From the NCBI GenBank assembly GCA_023228385.1, contig JALOBF010000089.1:1-6463 (forward strand): a DNA stretch of 6,463 nucleotides, in the 5' to 3' direction. The DNA is from Bacilli bacterium. GTDB taxonomy: Bacteria; Bacillota_I; Bacilli_A; ML615J-28; CAG-698. The position numbers were made by a program, and so were the translations under genes. Below, one piece after another: positions 5,925 to 6,463 of the stretch (positions within the stretch are counted from its first letter, which is position 1; each line of letters opens with the position of its first letter). The notes under the pieces are model-generated. The model worked only from the letters and a program-made list of their open reading frames with translations. It had not been told where the DNA came from and searched no databases.

Positions 5925-6387
5925 TTACTAAATCCTCAAGACTGTTAAATTTACCATACTTATTTCTATAATCAATAATGTTTTTGGCTCGACTTTCACC
6001 TATATTCGGAAGTTTCATTAGCTCTTCGATTGAAGCGGTATTAATTGATATCTTATTCGTCTTTTTCTCCTTGGTTTTCGCATTAACGTAAATTACTATT
6101 CCGTCGGATAATTTCGCTGCTAAATTAAGATTTGTCGTATCGGCTTGACCAGTAAAACCACCCGCTAATATAACCAAATCGTTAACGCGTGATTCTGAAT
6201 CAAGAACATAAAGACCGGGTTTTTTAACTTCTCCTTTTATTTCTACAATCACACCGGTGATGACAGGGTTATTTTCATTAAATACCGGAGTTACAACCGT
6301 TTTTTCTTTTGTGTTCATGAAAAATCCGATAAATATCATCACGCCGATTACTACGACAATTAACACTCTATGCCATGTTTTTTTCAT
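5866..6387 (-). CDS. comEA: Competence DNA-binding receptor ComEA
   Basis: ComEA is the membrane-anchored protein that binds incoming double-stranded DNA and passes it to the uptake channel. The 173-residue protein has a single N-terminal membrane anchor (about residues 8-24, VLIVVVIGVMIFIGFFM); an SLBB domain (about 43-102) with VEIKGEVKKPGLYVLDSESR and the AGGFTGQADTTNLNLA segment; a charged, Lys/Thr-rich linker (about 103-112); and a tandem helix-hairpin-helix DNA-binding domain at the C-terminus, with INTASIEELMKLPNIGESRA (114-133) and FNSLEDLVNVNGISKNIL (147-164). This is the standard Gram-positive layout, slightly shorter than B. subtilis ComEA (about 205 residues). The ATG at 6387 follows a GAGGTGA four bases upstream. 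The gene is first in a two-gene operon with comEC. A secreted or nuclease-like relative is unlikely, because the anchor, SLBB and HhH order is specific. Confidence 0.96.
   Translation of the reverse strand: MKKTWHRVLIVVVIGVMIFIGFFMNTKEKTVVTPVFNENNPVITGVIVEIKGEVKKPGLYVLDSESRVNDLVILAGGFTGQADTTNLNLAAKLSDGIVIYVNAKTKEKKTNKISINTASIEELMKLPNIGESRAKNIIDYRNKYGKFNSLEDLVNVNGISKNILDQIKEFICI
5931..5937 (-). promoter_or_regulatory. Internal ribosome binding site for comEC inside comEA
   Basis: GAGGATT on the minus strand lies within the last 25 codons of comEA, six to nine bases before the comEC ATG at 5924. It supports the long overlap rather than a later, non-ATG start. Confidence 0.7.
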
Positions 6388-6391
6388 CCTA

Positions 6392-6398
6392 TCACCTC
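6392..6398 (-). promoter_or_regulatory. Ribosome binding site of comEA
   Basis: GAGGTGA on the minus strand ends four bases before the ATG at 6387, a good match that fixes the start. Confidence 0.8.
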
Positions 6399-6406
6399 AT
6401 CACTAT

Positions 6407-6435
6407 ATTATAAATAACCAAGTTTTTTTCCGTTA
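6407..6435 (-). promoter_or_regulatory. Possible promoter of the comEA-comEC operon
   Basis: A perfect TATAAT (6412-6407) lies about 20 bases before the comEA start codon, but the -35 position (6435-6430) reads TAACGG, far from TTGACA. A weak -35 would fit a promoter that needs an activator, but the region is AT-rich enough for a chance TATAAT. The sequence to the right edge (6436-6463) holds only A/T runs. Confidence 0.4.
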
Positions 6436-6463
6436 TTGTTTTTTTTTTTAGATAAATATGTTA

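Overview
The window is a chromosomal segment of an AT-rich, Gram-positive-type bacterium (Bacillota, Bacilli or relatives close to the Mollicutes branch). The evidence is the gene order. Read along the minus strand it is comEA > comEC > (extra zinc-ribbon gene) > holA, then rpsT in the opposite direction, then gpr. This matches the comEA-comEB-comEC-holA / rpsT / gpr arrangement of Bacillus subtilis, except that comEB is missing and the zinc-ribbon gene is added. gpr encodes the germination protease, so the organism, or a recent ancestor, made endospores. The Trp codons I checked are TGG and the complete genes end in TAA, so nothing suggests the Mycoplasma code.

Layout. 1-611 (-): N-terminal half of gpr, running off the left edge. 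612-752: divergent intergenic region with the rpsT promoter and both ribosome binding sites. 753-1016 (+): rpsT, with its terminator at 1015-1038. 1040-1822 (-): a shrunken, decayed group II intron. Its 5' GTGTG end, domain V, domain VI with a bulged branch-point A, and the 3' end are still readable, but its reverse transcriptase/maturase gene is reduced to frameshifted C-terminal remnants. It sits exactly between the back-to-back terminators of rpsT and holA. 1856-2818 (-): holA. 2822-3604 (-): a membrane protein with an N-terminal zinc ribbon, which I cannot assign a function, transcribed with holA from a near-consensus sigma-A promoter. 3665-3696: the terminator that closes the com operon. 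3756-5924 (-): comEC. 5866-6387 (-): comEA, overlapping comEC by 59 nt, with a probable promoter at the right edge.

How the genes work together. ComEA (membrane-anchored DNA receptor) and ComEC (DNA channel with a metallo-beta-lactamase-fold domain) form the core of transformation DNA uptake. holA is the clamp-loader delta subunit, rpsT is ribosomal protein bS20, and gpr degrades the small acid-soluble spore proteins on germination. These are neighbours by conserved synteny rather than one pathway. I see no novel defence or mobile system. The most interesting item is the degenerate intron and what it says about its insertion site.
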